Positions 25,376 to 35,031 of a DNA stretch of 64,000 nucleotides are shown in pieces (the first letter of the stretch is position 1; every line of letters begins with the position of its first letter). Both the position numbers and the translations under genes were made by a program. Origin of the DNA: Methylocystis echinoides (GTDB lineage Bacteria; Pseudomonadota; Alphaproteobacteria; Rhizobiales; Beijerinckiaceae). The DNA lies in NCBI RefSeq assembly GCF_027923385.1, contig NZ_BSEC01000004.1, forward strand, positions 124,001-188,000, read 5' to 3'. The notes under the pieces were generated by a model. It was not told where the DNA came from. It worked only from the letters and a program-made list of their open reading frames with translations, and did not search any database.

Positions 25376-25873
25376 AAGTCGAAGCGCGCCGTTTCTGCCG
25401 CAAGGTAGCGATTAGACGAGCCAAAGGAGCCCAAAGTTTTGAACCCGGAAGGAAAAGCTAGGCTCAAAAACCGTCAACTTACCTCTATGTCCCAATTGAG
25501 CTCTTCCGTGAAGGGCACCTCACACGCAGCCCTCTTGTTTTCTCTTGGAACAACGACAACCTTGTCTCGAACTGTCCCGGTTCAACACCCCTGAGACAGA
25601 TTTTGGATTGAGGAAGGGAGGACTTCTGGCTCATCGTAGCGCTCAAGGAGCGAAGATGAGTCAGAAGAAAGCCATGCCGGGCAAGCCTCCGGCTGAAGAC
25701 ATGATCCGGGATGTCTGCAGCGACTTATTCGAGGGCTTATCCCACCAGCAAATTCCTAGCATTTGGAGCTAAACTATGAATTGCAAATCCACCGTACGAC
25801 CTTGGCCGCGATCCCCCATTTGCGCTCATCGTTCGACGCGGCAAAGGGATCATTACGAACGAGGACTGGAAAT
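25376..25873. other. Gene-poor stretch with a possible IS3-family OrfA start
   Basis: About 500 bases after serA without a full gene. From ATG 25656 a short frame reads MSQKKAMPGKPPAEDMIRDV and then diverges, ending at 25772. The beginning resembles the first residues of some IS3-family OrfA proteins (PGKPAEKVVRDIRR type), so this may be an insertion-sequence remnant. The match is short and I am not sure of it. Confidence 0.3.
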
Positions 25874-26122
25874 ATGGTCAAGTTCATCACGCTCGTCGGC
25901 GCCAGTCTGATTTTCGTGGGGCAGGGCGCCACGCAGGAAGCCTATGAACAATATTGCGCAACATGCCATGCCAGTGCCGGTAGACTTGCTCGAAAGCTGG
26001 AAGGCGCCACGGCGGAGGAGAAAGGCGCAAAGCTCGGCCGATTCCTGGAGACGCATCAAAAGCTCGACCCGGAAGTCCGCGCGAAGCTCGTGGACTATCT
26101 CGTCGGCTTGTCGCGGCCTTGA
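25874..26122 (+). CDS. Small secreted c-type cytochrome
   Basis: 82 residues: a signal peptide (MVKFITLVGASLIFVGQG) and a single haem-binding motif CATCH, followed by a helical part ending DPEVRAKLVDYLVGL, typical of the last helix of class I cytochromes c. No methionine ligand is obvious after the haem motif, so the sixth ligand is unclear. Much shorter than a normal cytochrome c domain. It is convergent with the flavoprotein gene and their ends abut at 26122/26123. Confidence 0.7.
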   Translation: MVKFITLVGASLIFVGQGATQEAYEQYCATCHASAGRLARKLEGATAEEKGAKLGRFLETHQKLDPEVRAKLVDYLVGLSRP

Positions 26123-27571
26123 TCAGCGCAAGGCGAAGGCCGCGGCGACGGCGAGGACTGTCGCAATGACCACGAAACCTTGGTTGCGCCGCCTTTTATC
26201 CAAGGCGCTGCGTCCGGCCGCATAATCGAAGCGCTCGTATAAAATATGCTCGGCGGGGACGCCGCGATCGAGCAAGGTGTCTATCGCGATCTCCATCATT
26301 TCGGCTGGTCCGCAGACGAGGCAGCAGGTCTCTTCCGGCGGAACGCCTGAGAGGATCTCCTCTATGTGACGGCGGTCAATCCGACCCTGTTCAAAGACCG
26401 GCGGCTCAGCGAAGGCCTCGACCACTTTGACAATGCGCAGATCAAGCCGCCCGGAGAGACTCTCGATGAGCCGCAGCCCTGCGAGCGAGCCGGGAGTGCG
26501 GCCGGCGTAGAGGAGGCGGAAGGCGCGCGCGTCGCCGCTGTCGGCGGCCTCCTCAAGAATGCCGACGAGGGGCGCGACGCCGACGCCGCCAGCGATCATA
26601 ACGACATGCGCGCCGCCGGATGGCAGGATGAATCCGCCATGTGGCCCGTCGATGGCCACGCGGCGGCCGGGCTCGATCGCGCCGAAGGCGTTCGTGCAAT
26701 CGCCTGCTTCACGAATGATCAGGCGCAATTTTGGCAGCATCTGCGGCGACGAGGCGATCGAAAACGGATGGTCGTGGAAGGGTGGGCTATTCGGCGCGAT
26801 GGTCAGCCATAGAAATTGACCGGCGCGAAACCGAAAGGCGCGTCGCTGCGGCGCGCGCAGGATGATCTGCCAGATATGATCCGCCGTCGGTTCGACCGAC
26901 TCGACGACCCATCCCTGTCGCCACATGCGCCAGGGCCGCACGGCATAGGTGGAAAAAAGCGTCAGCAGCGCCCCGCCGCCGAGCAGCAGCCAGACCGCCT
27001 CGGGCAGAGGCGCGCTGCTGTAATCTCCGTTCGTCAGTGCGTGGTGGAGAATGAGTCCCGCGACGACGATGGCGAGCGGCCCATGTGTCGCGCGCCAAAA
27101 TTCATAGCGCACGCCGCGGCGCGTCCGCAGCAGCGCGAAACCAACGAGAACGACAAGCCCTGTAAGCGATAAGGCGCCGGATAGCAGGCGGGGCCGAACC
27201 AACATTTGGCTGAGCAGAACTAAGGCGCCTTGCGGGTCGTCGATGAATGCGGGGACCAGCGGAGCGAGCGGATGCGCGAATGCGATCAGCAGCGTCACGA
27301 CGGCGGCGATGCGATGGAAGCCCATGGTCCGATCTATGCCGACGCGTCCGGAAAGCGTCTCGAACCGGCCCGAACTCCAGAATTGGAGAAAGAACATGGC
27401 GCCCGAGATCATGGCGAGTCCGGCGCCGAGTTCGGACCAGCGGCTCTCCGGCTCGATGCCGGACGCCCAGGCGGCGAAAAGCGGCGCCTCGGCGGCAATA
27501 AGATAGACGATCGCGAGCGCCTTGCCGGAAATCCCAGAGCGCCGGGCGGCGGCGCGGTCGGAAGGGGCCAT
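26123..27571 (-). CDS. Ferric-reductase-like membrane flavoprotein with FAD and NAD domains
   Basis: 482 residues. The N-terminal half has about six membrane segments with conserved His pairs (MGFHRIAAVVTLLIAFAHPL, FWRATHGPLAIVVAG, LILHHAL) that would bind haem b, as in ferric reductases and NADPH oxidases. The C-terminal half is a ferredoxin-NADP reductase module with FAD motif HDHPFSIASSP, nucleotide motif GGVGVAPLVGIL and the end CLVCGPAEMM. It would move electrons from NAD(P)H across the membrane. ATG 27571 is preferred to 27616 because the shorter form lacks a 15-residue basic extension. The substrate is unknown. Confidence 0.75.
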   Translation of the reverse strand: MAPSDRAAARRSGISGKALAIVYLIAAEAPLFAAWASGIEPESRWSELGAGLAMISGAMFFLQFWSSGRFETLSGRVGIDRTMGFHRIAAVVTLLIAFAHPLAPLVPAFIDDPQGALVLLSQMLVRPRLLSGALSLTGLVVLVGFALLRTRRGVRYEFWRATHGPLAIVVAGLILHHALTNGDYSSAPLPEAVWLLLGGGALLTLFSTYAVRPWRMWRQGWVVESVEPTADHIWQIILRAPQRRAFRFRAGQFLWLTIAPNSPPFHDHPFSIASSPQMLPKLRLIIREAGDCTNAFGAIEPGRRVAIDGPHGGFILPSGGAHVVMIAGGVGVAPLVGILEEAADSGDARAFRLLYAGRTPGSLAGLRLIESLSGRLDLRIVKVVEAFAEPPVFEQGRIDRRHIEEILSGVPPEETCCLVCGPAEMMEIAIDTLLDRGVPAEHILYERFDYAAGRSALDKRRRNQGFVVIATVLAVAAAFALR

Positions 27572-28090
27572 CTTGTTCCTCAACGGGTCGCGGCGGCTTG
27601 AGCCGATTTGGGCCAAGCGATGTTTGAAAGATCCGGGAGTCCCCTCTGGATCCCGCTTTTTGTTTCACATGCGAGTCTTGCCGCATGCGCAGGGGAATTC
27701 CCATTACCAGTTCGGCCGACGATCGAATGCGGCAGGCCGAAGGCGGCCTAAAGCCCGACGGAGAGAAAGACGGACCAAAACCCGGCCGAAAGGAAGGTTG
27801 CCCAGGCCGTTTGGCTCTCTTGGGCGCGATAGCACGGAATAGGGGGCATGATACGGCTCGCTCGAGGGCTTGGAGCATGCAGAATGGCGTGCGACCGACG
27901 AAGCCGCAACACAGGCTACATGATGGGGCGTCCCGCTCGGGTTTCCAGTTGCGTTATCGGTCGGACTGTCGTCGGGAGGAGAGGGAAGTCGCAAGAAACC
28001 CCATCGCCAAACGCTCTGTCCAGTCTTCTCAGTTTCCTTTGCAGGACAGAGCGTCCTTTTCATCGTCAATCGCGGCCGCGCCAATCCAAG
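27572..28090. other. Intergenic stretch with no supported gene
   Basis: About 520 bases between the flavoprotein start and the SulP transporter stop. The open frames in it are Arg/Pro-rich and have no family features. No hairpin with a T-run was found. It contains the promoter region of the flavoprotein gene. Confidence 0.5.
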
Positions 28091-29653
28091 TCAGGCAACC
28101 ACCGCCAGCGCCGCCGTCTTCTCGAATCTCGGGAGGTCCTTCAAAATGACACGGATATTGCTGTCGCTTGCGGCTTTCATGAAATCCTCGAGGGTTTCCA
28201 TGATGTCGCGATCGATAAAAGTCGCCCGGGTTCCGTCGATCACGACGAAACTGTCTCCCTCTATCTCCTCGAGAATAGTGCGTAGAGGCGCCTTGTTGAG
28301 AAACGAGACATCCTTCTGCAGCCGCAACAGGTAATGATTGCCGTCGCGGGTAAGCGTGAAAGCTGAATGGTAATTCGTGCGAAGCACGAAGAATAGACCG
28401 ACGGCCATGCCGATCGCCATCCCCTTGAGAAGGTCAGTCAGAAGGATGGCCGCGATTGTGACTGCGAAAGGCGCAAATTGCTCAAAGCCTTTTTCGAACT
28501 GTTCAGCCACGAGCCTTGGCTTGGCCAGCTTGTAACCGGTGAGCAGAAGCACTGCCGCAAGGCATGCGAGTGGGATCATGTTCAGCACACTGGCGAGGAA
28601 CATGACGCTCAAAAGCAAAAGCACGCCATGCACAATGCAAGCGACCTTGGTGTGCGCCCCGGCGTTAATGTTGGCGGAGCTGCGCACGATTACCGCCGTG
28701 ATGGGCAGGCCACCCATGATCCCGCTCAGGAGATTGCCGACGCCTTGCGCCTTGAGCTCCTGATTGGTGGGGGCTGTGCGCTTGAGTGGATCGAGCTTGT
28801 CGACTGCCTCGAGACTGAGCAACGTCTCTAGACTACCGACAAGCGCAAGGGTCGCAGCCGTCACGCAGATATGGTAGTCCGTCAGCAATCTAAAATCCGG
28901 CAAGTGGATTTGTCCCGCGAACTCAAGGGGGCCGGAGATTGGCGGCAGCGTTACAAGGTGCTGTGGGGAAATCGCGAAGAAAGGCGCCACGGCCTGCGCG
29001 GCCAAGTTAAAGAGAATGCCAAAGAGCACCGCGACGAGCGGGCCAGGCACAAGGGCGAGGATGCGGTTCCCCCGAATCCTGTCCGTGTCCCATAGCAGCA
29101 AGATTGCGAGCGAGACCAAAGCGACGATTGTGGATCCGGGCGAGATGGAATTCAGCGACGACCAGACGAAGGAAAACGTCGCGTTGGCCCCGTCTTCGAG
29201 GAAGGACAGATCGCGGTCGGCGTCCGCGTCATAGCCGATCGCATGCGGTAACTGCTTTACGATCAGGATCAGGCCGATCGCGGCCAGCATGCCCTTGATG
29301 ACGGCGGATGGAAAATAGGCGCCGATCACGCCCGCCCGGGCATAGCCCATGCCGATCTGGAAGAGGCCGGAGAGCGCGACTGCCAGGACTGCGCCGCCGA
29401 GGCCAAATTTCTCCACCGCCGCCGCGACGATGACAGTAAGGCCGGCCGCCGGGCCGGAAACGCTGAGCTGAGAGCCGCTAACGACGGAAACGACGAGACC
29501 GCCAACAATGCCGGCGATCACCCCGGAAAAAGGCGGAGCGCCGGAGGCGACCGCGATTCCAAGACAGAGCGGCAGCGCCACGAGAAACACGACGACCCCC
29601 GCGGGGATATCGTGGTCCAGATAACGCGTGTAATAATCGAGATGCTTGCGCAT
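28091..29653 (-). CDS. SulP-family anion transporter (probable bicarbonate or sulfate)
   Basis: 520 residues: about twelve membrane segments starting with IPAGVVVFLVALPLCLGIAV, the SulP signature region (SQLSVSGPAAGLTVIVAAAV), and a C-terminal STAS domain (DSFVVIDGTRATFIDRDIM). The gene for a beta-carbonic anhydrase lies 27 bases upstream in the same direction, and this pairing suggests bicarbonate uptake or CO2/bicarbonate balance rather than sulfate transport. Type II methanotrophs fix part of their carbon as CO2, which fits. Length is normal. Confidence 0.82.
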   Translation of the reverse strand: MRKHLDYYTRYLDHDIPAGVVVFLVALPLCLGIAVASGAPPFSGVIAGIVGGLVVSVVSGSQLSVSGPAAGLTVIVAAAVEKFGLGGAVLAVALSGLFQIGMGYARAGVIGAYFPSAVIKGMLAAIGLILIVKQLPHAIGYDADADRDLSFLEDGANATFSFVWSSLNSISPGSTIVALVSLAILLLWDTDRIRGNRILALVPGPLVAVLFGILFNLAAQAVAPFFAISPQHLVTLPPISGPLEFAGQIHLPDFRLLTDYHICVTAATLALVGSLETLLSLEAVDKLDPLKRTAPTNQELKAQGVGNLLSGIMGGLPITAVIVRSSANINAGAHTKVACIVHGVLLLLSVMFLASVLNMIPLACLAAVLLLTGYKLAKPRLVAEQFEKGFEQFAPFAVTIAAILLTDLLKGMAIGMAVGLFFVLRTNYHSAFTLTRDGNHYLLRLQKDVSFLNKAPLRTILEEIEGDSFVVIDGTRATFIDRDIMETLEDFMKAASDSNIRVILKDLPRFEKTAALAVVA

Positions 29654-29680
29654 GACGTTGGGTGTCTCCTGTTGAAGCGT

Positions 29681-30337
29681 TTAGTGCGCCGGCTCCGCGG
29701 GCTCATCGTCCCATCGATAGATGGGGTCCATCGCGCTCTCGGGCCCCAGCGTGATGAGCTGCTTCAAAAGGCCGTCGTCGAGCGCATAAACCCATCCATG
29801 AATCATTGGGCGTTGCTCACTTCGCCAGACATTCTGAACGATCGATGAGAAGGCGAGGTTGTTGACTTGCTCGATGACGTTAAGCTCGACGAGGCGGTTG
29901 GTCTTGGCGTCGACGCAATTGATGGCGTCGAGTTCGTCGCGATGCAGGCGATAGACGTCTTTCACGTGCAGCAGCCATTTGTTCAGCAGCGTGAAATCCG
30001 ATCGCTGACGTGACAAGGCCGCTTTCACGCCGCCACAGTTGTAATGGCCGCAGACGATAATGTGCTTCACCTTCAGAACTTGAACGGCGTATTGCACGAC
30101 GCTGAGACAGTTGAGGTCCGTCGCGATGACTTGATTGGCGATATTGCGATGCGCGAAAATCAGGCCGGGTTCAGCATTGACGATGATATCCGCCGGGACG
30201 CGGCTGTCCGCGCAACCGATCCAAAGGAATTCGGGCTGCTGGCCGTGCGCGAGCTGTTCGAAAAATTCGGGCTTGCGGCGTCTTGTCTCTTCGGCCCAAG
30301 CCTTGTTTTCAAGGAGAAGCTTCTCATGCGATCTCAT
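29681..30337 (-). CDS. can: Beta-class carbonic anhydrase
   Basis: 218 residues. Zinc ligands are visible at Cys42 and Asp44 (GCADSRVP) and at His98 and Cys101 (CGHYNCGG), the same numbering as the E. coli Can enzyme. It interconverts CO2 and bicarbonate in the cytoplasm. It is the first gene of a two-gene operon with the SulP transporter. ATG 30337 begins the usual N-terminal helix (MRSHEKLLLENKAWAEE). Confidence 0.93.
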   Translation of the reverse strand: MRSHEKLLLENKAWAEETRRRKPEFFEQLAHGQQPEFLWIGCADSRVPADIIVNAEPGLIFAHRNIANQVIATDLNCLSVVQYAVQVLKVKHIIVCGHYNCGGVKAALSRQRSDFTLLNKWLLHVKDVYRLHRDELDAINCVDAKTNRLVELNVIEQVNNLAFSSIVQNVWRSEQRPMIHGWVYALDDGLLKQLITLGPESAMDPIYRWDDEPAEPAH

Positions 30338-30887
30338 CTGATGTCCGCCCGCTACGCAGCCAAACCGAAATTTGGCTTGCTCGACCTGTGAATCTTCGCC
30401 CTTATTTGAAAGTCAAATAGCGGCGGAGGGTGCGACTGTCAGAATTGTATCGAAGATTTCGGTATGATCATCGATCCACGAGAAACTTAATTTGTGATGC
30501 CAGTAGATATTTTTTAACTATTCTTTGTTGTTGACGGCTTTTCACTACCTGCTCATGACACGCTTATTAATAGCGGAGCTTGGTAAAGACCGAGGGGATA
30601 CAGCCGGACGCTACTACAATCCAGCGATAGATATGCAGTAATTATCTGCGTCACTGAGTGTGGGGAGGGGCAATTGAGGGTTAGACCCTTCCTCGTGAAC
30701 GCCGGCATCCGAAGGCTGCACGACGAGGTGGAATTTTAAACTTCAATAGTGTCAGGTTTGTTGTCTGAACCCTCGCTAAAGGTGAGCTCGATGCGGAAAC
30801 TCTTTGGTGAAGTTCATCTTGACGATTTCCGGCGCTGCAACGCGGGCCATTGAGCGAGGCCCGCGCGCGATAACAGGCGGGCGAGCG
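30338..30887. other. Intergenic stretch with no supported gene
   Basis: About 550 bases. The middle part (30460-30620) is AT-rich compared with its surroundings and probably holds the carbonic anhydrase promoter. No open frame with family features and no clear terminator are visible. Confidence 0.5.
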
Positions 30888-31124
30888 CTATTTCAGGGCG
30901 GTGAGATCGGCCCCGAAATTGATGTGATATGCCTGATCGTCGATGACGAAGGCGGGAACGGATTTCACACCCGCCGCTTCGGCCTCCGCGATCCGGTTCT
31001 TCGTCTGTCCGAGATGAACGATTTCGACCTGATATTGGTTTGGATCGAGCTTGTCGGCAAACTGCCGCTCCGCATCGATGCAGACCGGGCATCCAGCGTG
31101 GTAGAAGATCGCTTTGCGTGTCAT
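30888..31124 (-). CDS. Thioredoxin-fold protein with a CPVC motif
   Basis: 78 residues with a glutaredoxin/thioredoxin-like start (KAIFYHAGCPVCIDAERQFA), a cis-proline region (GVKSVPAFVIDDQAYHINFG) and little else. The CPVC pair would do thiol-disulfide exchange or bind metal. It follows the MarR-type regulator by six bases on the same strand, so it is very likely the target gene of that regulator. The natural partner protein is not known. Confidence 0.75.
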   Translation of the reverse strand: MTRKAIFYHAGCPVCIDAERQFADKLDPNQYQVEIVHLGQTKNRIAEAEAAGVKSVPAFVIDDQAYHINFGADLTALK

Positions 31125-31130
31125 GGGATT

Positions 31131-31889
31131 TCACTCCTTTTTGCCTGCGTGGCCTCTCGAGGAAATGGAACTCACTTCGTTGGGCTGAAGATTCGATCGG
31201 GACGCAATATCCATTGCGTCATACCCTGTGTTGAGTTCAGGAAACTCTGTCGTGTAGCTTCTCCAGAGAGCTTCCTCGTGGGATAAGGACAACGCTTCGT
31301 GGTCCCCGCAGTCGAGGCGCAGACTCTGAGGTCCGAAAGCCGCCCCGACATAGTCACAATGGTGGGGCGCCGTCAGTCCTTTATGCACGTTGGGGCGGAA
31401 ATATCGGCAGGTGACGCACATGCGTTGGGGCGAAAGGGCTCCAGCGATTTGAAGTGCGCGGATCGTTTTGATGACCAGTTGGAGTAGCTCGGTTTGTTCC
31501 TGGTCTGACAATGTTTCAAGGGCGCGCTCGGTCGCGGTTATGACGAGACCGATCCCCCGCACGATATCGCGTCCGGCTTGGGTGATGCGCATGGTCACGG
31601 CACGGGCATCTTCCGGGTCAGATTTCTTTGACAGCAAGCCTTTGCGAACCAGAGCCGCGATCGAGTCCGTCGCCGTAGGCTGAGACACGCCAAGCTGCGC
31701 GGCGATCGTGCCGACGCGCACACCTTTTTGCGCTCGGCCGGCTATAAAAGTCAGAACATGCGTCTGCGTCGGATTAAGCCCAGCCGTCCCTGCGATTGCC
31801 CACTGATCCGCGCGCATGACAGCGCAGATGCGATCCAGACCGTCGCGAATCCGGCGGGTTAAGAGGGGATCTGACGAAACACCGGTCAT
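31131..31889 (-). CDS. MarR-family regulator with a Cys/His-rich C-terminal domain
   Basis: 252 residues. The first 150 form a MarR winged helix (GTIAAQLGVSQPTATDSIAA, then the wing KKSDPEDARAVTMRITQAG). A C-terminal extension of about 90 residues holds CVTCRYFRPN, HHC and DCGDHE, a possible metal- or redox-sensing domain. It is transcribed with the thioredoxin-fold gene that follows. Inverted and direct repeats just before its ATG suggest that it controls its own operon. The signal could be thiol or metal stress; this is inference. Confidence 0.78.
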   Translation of the reverse strand: MTGVSSDPLLTRRIRDGLDRICAVMRADQWAIAGTAGLNPTQTHVLTFIAGRAQKGVRVGTIAAQLGVSQPTATDSIAALVRKGLLSKKSDPEDARAVTMRITQAGRDIVRGIGLVITATERALETLSDQEQTELLQLVIKTIRALQIAGALSPQRMCVTCRYFRPNVHKGLTAPHHCDYVGAAFGPQSLRLDCGDHEALSLSHEEALWRSYTTEFPELNTGYDAMDIASRSNLQPNEVSSISSRGHAGKKE

Positions 31890-31890
31890 A

Positions 31891-31912
31891 CCTATGCTTA
31901 GGACTCCTATGC
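31891..31912. promoter_or_regulatory. Candidate MarR operator
   Basis: Immediately upstream of the regulator start is a perfect inverted repeat TAGGA-C-TCCTA (31899-31909) flanked by two direct copies of CCTATGC (31891-31897 and 31906-31912). MarR proteins bind such short palindromes over their own promoters. Binding here is inferred from position and symmetry. Confidence 0.45.
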
Positions 31913-32009
31913 AATTTGGTCAAGAGGAATTTGAAGCGGGGACTGCAGCGGAACGCGAGCGCCGAGGATTTGCGCGTTTTTCTGCCGGCCATCGTCGCTG
32001 GCTCGCGCG

Positions 32010-32921
32010 CTATCGGGGCGCGGTGGATCGTTTGCTTAGGCGTTTCCGCGATTCAACGACAGTCGAGAGGCCTGGCTTTTCGCGGCCGGAGGCCGCAAGT
32101 CTTAGGCCTTCTCTGACGCGCGCAAGCGTCTCATCGGCTCGGCCGGCGGCGTAGACGGCGTGAGTGGAGTAGGAGAACTCGGGAGCTCCTCGCACCCGAT
32201 GCAACCGCCCATCATCGACGAAGGGTTGCGCCGTGCCAATGCGGAAGTAGCCAGAACCGCCGACTGACAGAAGGAAGGTCAAAGCAAGCGGCCCAAGGGA
32301 GATCGACGTAGCGGGACTACTAAGCTCAGGGATGGCCGCTTGATGATTCGCTTGGAACGCGTTGCCCCAATCTACGAAAATGTAACTGGTTGGATCGACG
32401 CTTCCGTCAGGCGAACTCGTCACTTGGACAAGTTTTTCTTCCATAAGCAACTCGCAAACGAGGCCAGACCGCTGAGGCGGGCTATAGACGACGGCCAAGT
32501 CTAGAGTTCCCTCTTCGACTCGTTCGACGAGGCGCGTCGCAGCATCGACTTCCGCTCTGACCGCGATGTCAGGACACTCCAGGCGCATCCAAATTAGCCA
32601 ATCGGCGAGTAAGGGATGCCAAACGCTCAGTTCGCCTCCAAGGGTGATTTTGTCGGCTTTGTCGGCGGGCAGCGAGACGTGTTGCCGGGCCCTCTCCCAT
32701 ATCTGCACAAGCGTCTCGGCATAGCGCTTGAAGCGTTCACCAGCTGGCGTCAGCCGGGCGCCCGCCTTGTTTCGAATGAAAAGCACCCGGTCGAGTTCCA
32801 TTTCCAGCGTTCGAATTCGGGCGCTGACGGCGGTTTGGGTCAGGTGCAGGCGCTCTGCGGCCGCAATAAAGCTTCCGCTTTCAGCCACCGCCAGAAAGGT
32901 CCGAGCAAGATTGATGTCCAT
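32010..32921 (-). CDS. LysR-family transcriptional regulator
   Basis: 303 residues with the N-terminal LysR winged helix (LARTFLAVAESGSFIAAAERL, then LTQTAVSARIRTLE) and a periplasmic-binding-like effector domain. It is divergent from the MFS exporter at 33103, the usual arrangement for a regulator and its target. A palindrome of LysR type (TATCAAA-N3-TTTGATA) begins eight bases upstream of its ATG. The effector is unknown. The C-terminal tail after GLRLAASGREK is longer than usual and basic. Confidence 0.85.
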   Translation of the reverse strand: MDINLARTFLAVAESGSFIAAAERLHLTQTAVSARIRTLEMELDRVLFIRNKAGARLTPAGERFKRYAETLVQIWERARQHVSLPADKADKITLGGELSVWHPLLADWLIWMRLECPDIAVRAEVDAATRLVERVEEGTLDLAVVYSPPQRSGLVCELLMEEKLVQVTSSPDGSVDPTSYIFVDWGNAFQANHQAAIPELSSPATSISLGPLALTFLLSVGGSGYFRIGTAQPFVDDGRLHRVRGAPEFSYSTHAVYAAGRADETLARVREGLRLAASGREKPGLSTVVESRKRLSKRSTAPR

Positions 32922-32928
32922 GGGTTAG

Positions 32929-32945
32929 TATCAAAAAGTTTGATA
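32929..32945. promoter_or_regulatory. Candidate LysR operator
   Basis: Perfect inverted repeat TATCAAA-AAG-TTTGATA in the gap between the divergent LysR and MFS genes. It fits the T-N11-A pattern with dyad symmetry typical of LysR binding sites and lies so near the LysR start that binding would also repress the regulator gene. Confidence 0.6.
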
Positions 32946-33102
32946 TTAAAATCAATAAAACACATTTGTGTGTTTGCAGATCAAGTGCGCACCTGTTTCC
33001 GACCGGCGCCCCTTGCGCAGGCAGAAATTGTTCGTGCGAGCGCCATGAGATTGATGTCCCATCAGTCGCCGTTTCCCGAGCGCGCCAGTCTTGGGACGCA
33101 CG

Positions 33103-34689
33103 ATGTTTGTTGACAAGAGGCCGTTACGCGGCTGGCGCCTCTGGCTGTTCACTGCCACGCTAGCGCTTGGCACGGTCGTCGTCCTCTCCAAGGTCCCCGG
33201 CTACACGATAACGGTACCCTATGTGGCGGGCAGTCTCGGCGGCGTCACGCCGAGCTTCGGCACGTGGGGGACGACCGACCATATGGTTGGCCTTGCGCTT
33301 GGCCTGCCGTTTGCGCGCTGGTTCTCGGGCCGCTTTGGCGACTACCGCGTCTATATCGTCGCATTCCTCCTTTACGCCTGCGCCGCATGGGTTTGTGCAG
33401 CGAGCGAGACCCTTTGGACGTTTCTGCCCGGCCGCATTGCGCTAGGCTTCGCGGGCGGTGTGACCCTCCCGCTCGCCCAATCGCTGGCGCTCAGGGAATT
33501 TCCCGAGCGCCGACGCACCTGGGCCGTCGGATTGTGGGGCGTGTTGAGCATGACGCCCTTAACGATCGGCGTGTTTTTCGGTGGATGGTACGCCGAATTC
33601 TTGAGCTGGCGCTGGGTGTTTTATACCGACGTCGTCGTCGGCGCGCTCGTGGCCGCCCTCGTGGGCGCGCTGCTCTATGGTCGTGGTTTCAATGTGAGGA
33701 TCGTGCGCTTCGACTTCGTAGGCGTTGCCCTGCTTACCGTCATCGTCTACTCCGCCCAGACAATCTTCAACATGGGTAACGACTTTGACTGGTTCGCCTC
33801 CCCGATCCTTGTGACAGCGCTAATCGTTGTTGAAATCGCGGTCCCGGCATTTGTGATTTGGGAGCTCGGCGAGCGTAATCCCGTACTTGACTTGCGCTTG
33901 TTCGGGCATCGCAACTATGCGATCGCGACCTTCTGCTCCGTGTTCGGATTTCTGATCATCCAAGGGCTATTGTCGGTATTCGTCTTTCAGCTGCAGCTGC
34001 TGATGGGCTATACCTCATCCCTTGCGGGAATGGTTTACCTATTGATGTTCGTCGTCGCGGGACCGGCGGTCGCCATTCTCCATGAACTCAACAAAACCGT
34101 CGACGTGCGCCTAATCAGCTTCTTCGATTTTGTCGGCCTCGCTGGGACACTTACTTGGTTGGGGTTGTTCGACCGGCTTGCCTGGTTCGACCAGCTCATC
34201 TGGCCGATGCTGTTCTTCGGCTTTTTCATTGCTCTCTTCTTTGCCCCACTTGCGAGCCTGGCCATGCACGGGCTCTCCGGAGCGAAGCTTATTCGCGCCG
34301 CCGAGGAACTGGCGTTGCTGCGCACCGTGGCGGGCTCTTACGGCATCTCGTTGCTTGCTGTCGTGCAGTTCCGCCGGTTGCCGTTCTACCAGCTTGATCT
34401 TGCCGATCACCTCGGTGGGCGGCGGTTCGCATCACTTGATCCTTTCGCGCAGACGACCGCAAAAATTGAAGCTGCAGGCCTCAACTCCTCGACGGCGATG
34501 CGCCGGCTTGCAAACCTCATACGTGAGCAATCGGCCCTGCTCGCGTTGAACGACGTGTTTCTGGTTGGCGCTGTCGTCTTCGTGTTGCTGGCCGTCCTCC
34601 TCTGGTTCGCACATCCAACCATGATCGCCTTCTGGCGGCGTGGGGAGGCGGCGCATCTGTGCGCGGAGGAGCTCATGGAGTCGCCATGA
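33103..34689 (+). CDS. MFS multidrug-type exporter, 14 membrane segments
   Basis: 528 residues with a short basic N-terminus (MFVDKRPLRGWRLWLF) and about fourteen hydrophobic segments, as in the DHA2 (EmrB/QacA) drug:proton antiporters. Motif A is partly visible (ARWFSGRFGDYRVY), motif C region VTLPLAQSLALREFPERRR. It probably exports a toxic organic compound under control of the divergent LysR protein. ATG 33103 is preferred over TTG 33091. No membrane-fusion partner gene is next to it. Confidence 0.8.
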   Translation: MFVDKRPLRGWRLWLFTATLALGTVVVLSKVPGYTITVPYVAGSLGGVTPSFGTWGTTDHMVGLALGLPFARWFSGRFGDYRVYIVAFLLYACAAWVCAASETLWTFLPGRIALGFAGGVTLPLAQSLALREFPERRRTWAVGLWGVLSMTPLTIGVFFGGWYAEFLSWRWVFYTDVVVGALVAALVGALLYGRGFNVRIVRFDFVGVALLTVIVYSAQTIFNMGNDFDWFASPILVTALIVVEIAVPAFVIWELGERNPVLDLRLFGHRNYAIATFCSVFGFLIIQGLLSVFVFQLQLLMGYTSSLAGMVYLLMFVVAGPAVAILHELNKTVDVRLISFFDFVGLAGTLTWLGLFDRLAWFDQLIWPMLFFGFFIALFFAPLASLAMHGLSGAKLIRAAEELALLRTVAGSYGISLLAVVQFRRLPFYQLDLADHLGGRRFASLDPFAQTTAKIEAAGLNSSTAMRRLANLIREQSALLALNDVFLVGAVVFVLLAVLLWFAHPTMIAFWRRGEAAHLCAEELMESP

Positions 34690-35031
34690 CGTGGAGCTAG
34701 GGCGCCATCGCGTGGGCCATTTTTGCAGCGCCGCCCGCGGGCTGCGGCGCTGGAAGAGGCCAGAGTGTCAAGCGCGGCGCGATCCGGCTTAAAAAAATTG
34801 ATGTTCGGGGGTAAGAACCTCCTATGCGAATGCATCCAACAGGCGACGTCACGAGAAAGATGATCATGCATGCGGGATAGGTGACCACGTTGAAGAGGAT
34901 GTCGCGCGATTTTAGAGGCACACGTTGACCCAAAGGCGTCAAGTCGAGCGGGACGTAGCAGGAAACTAGGCAGCGGAACTGACGATGGCTTCAGTCGCTC
35001 GATCCCAAGCAAGGTCAAAGGAGACGCATCG
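34690..35031. other. Intergenic stretch with no supported gene
   Basis: About 340 bases between the exporter and a small secreted protein gene. No open frame with family features. The end holds a strong AAGGAG ribosome-binding site (35018-35023) for the next gene. Confidence 0.5.
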
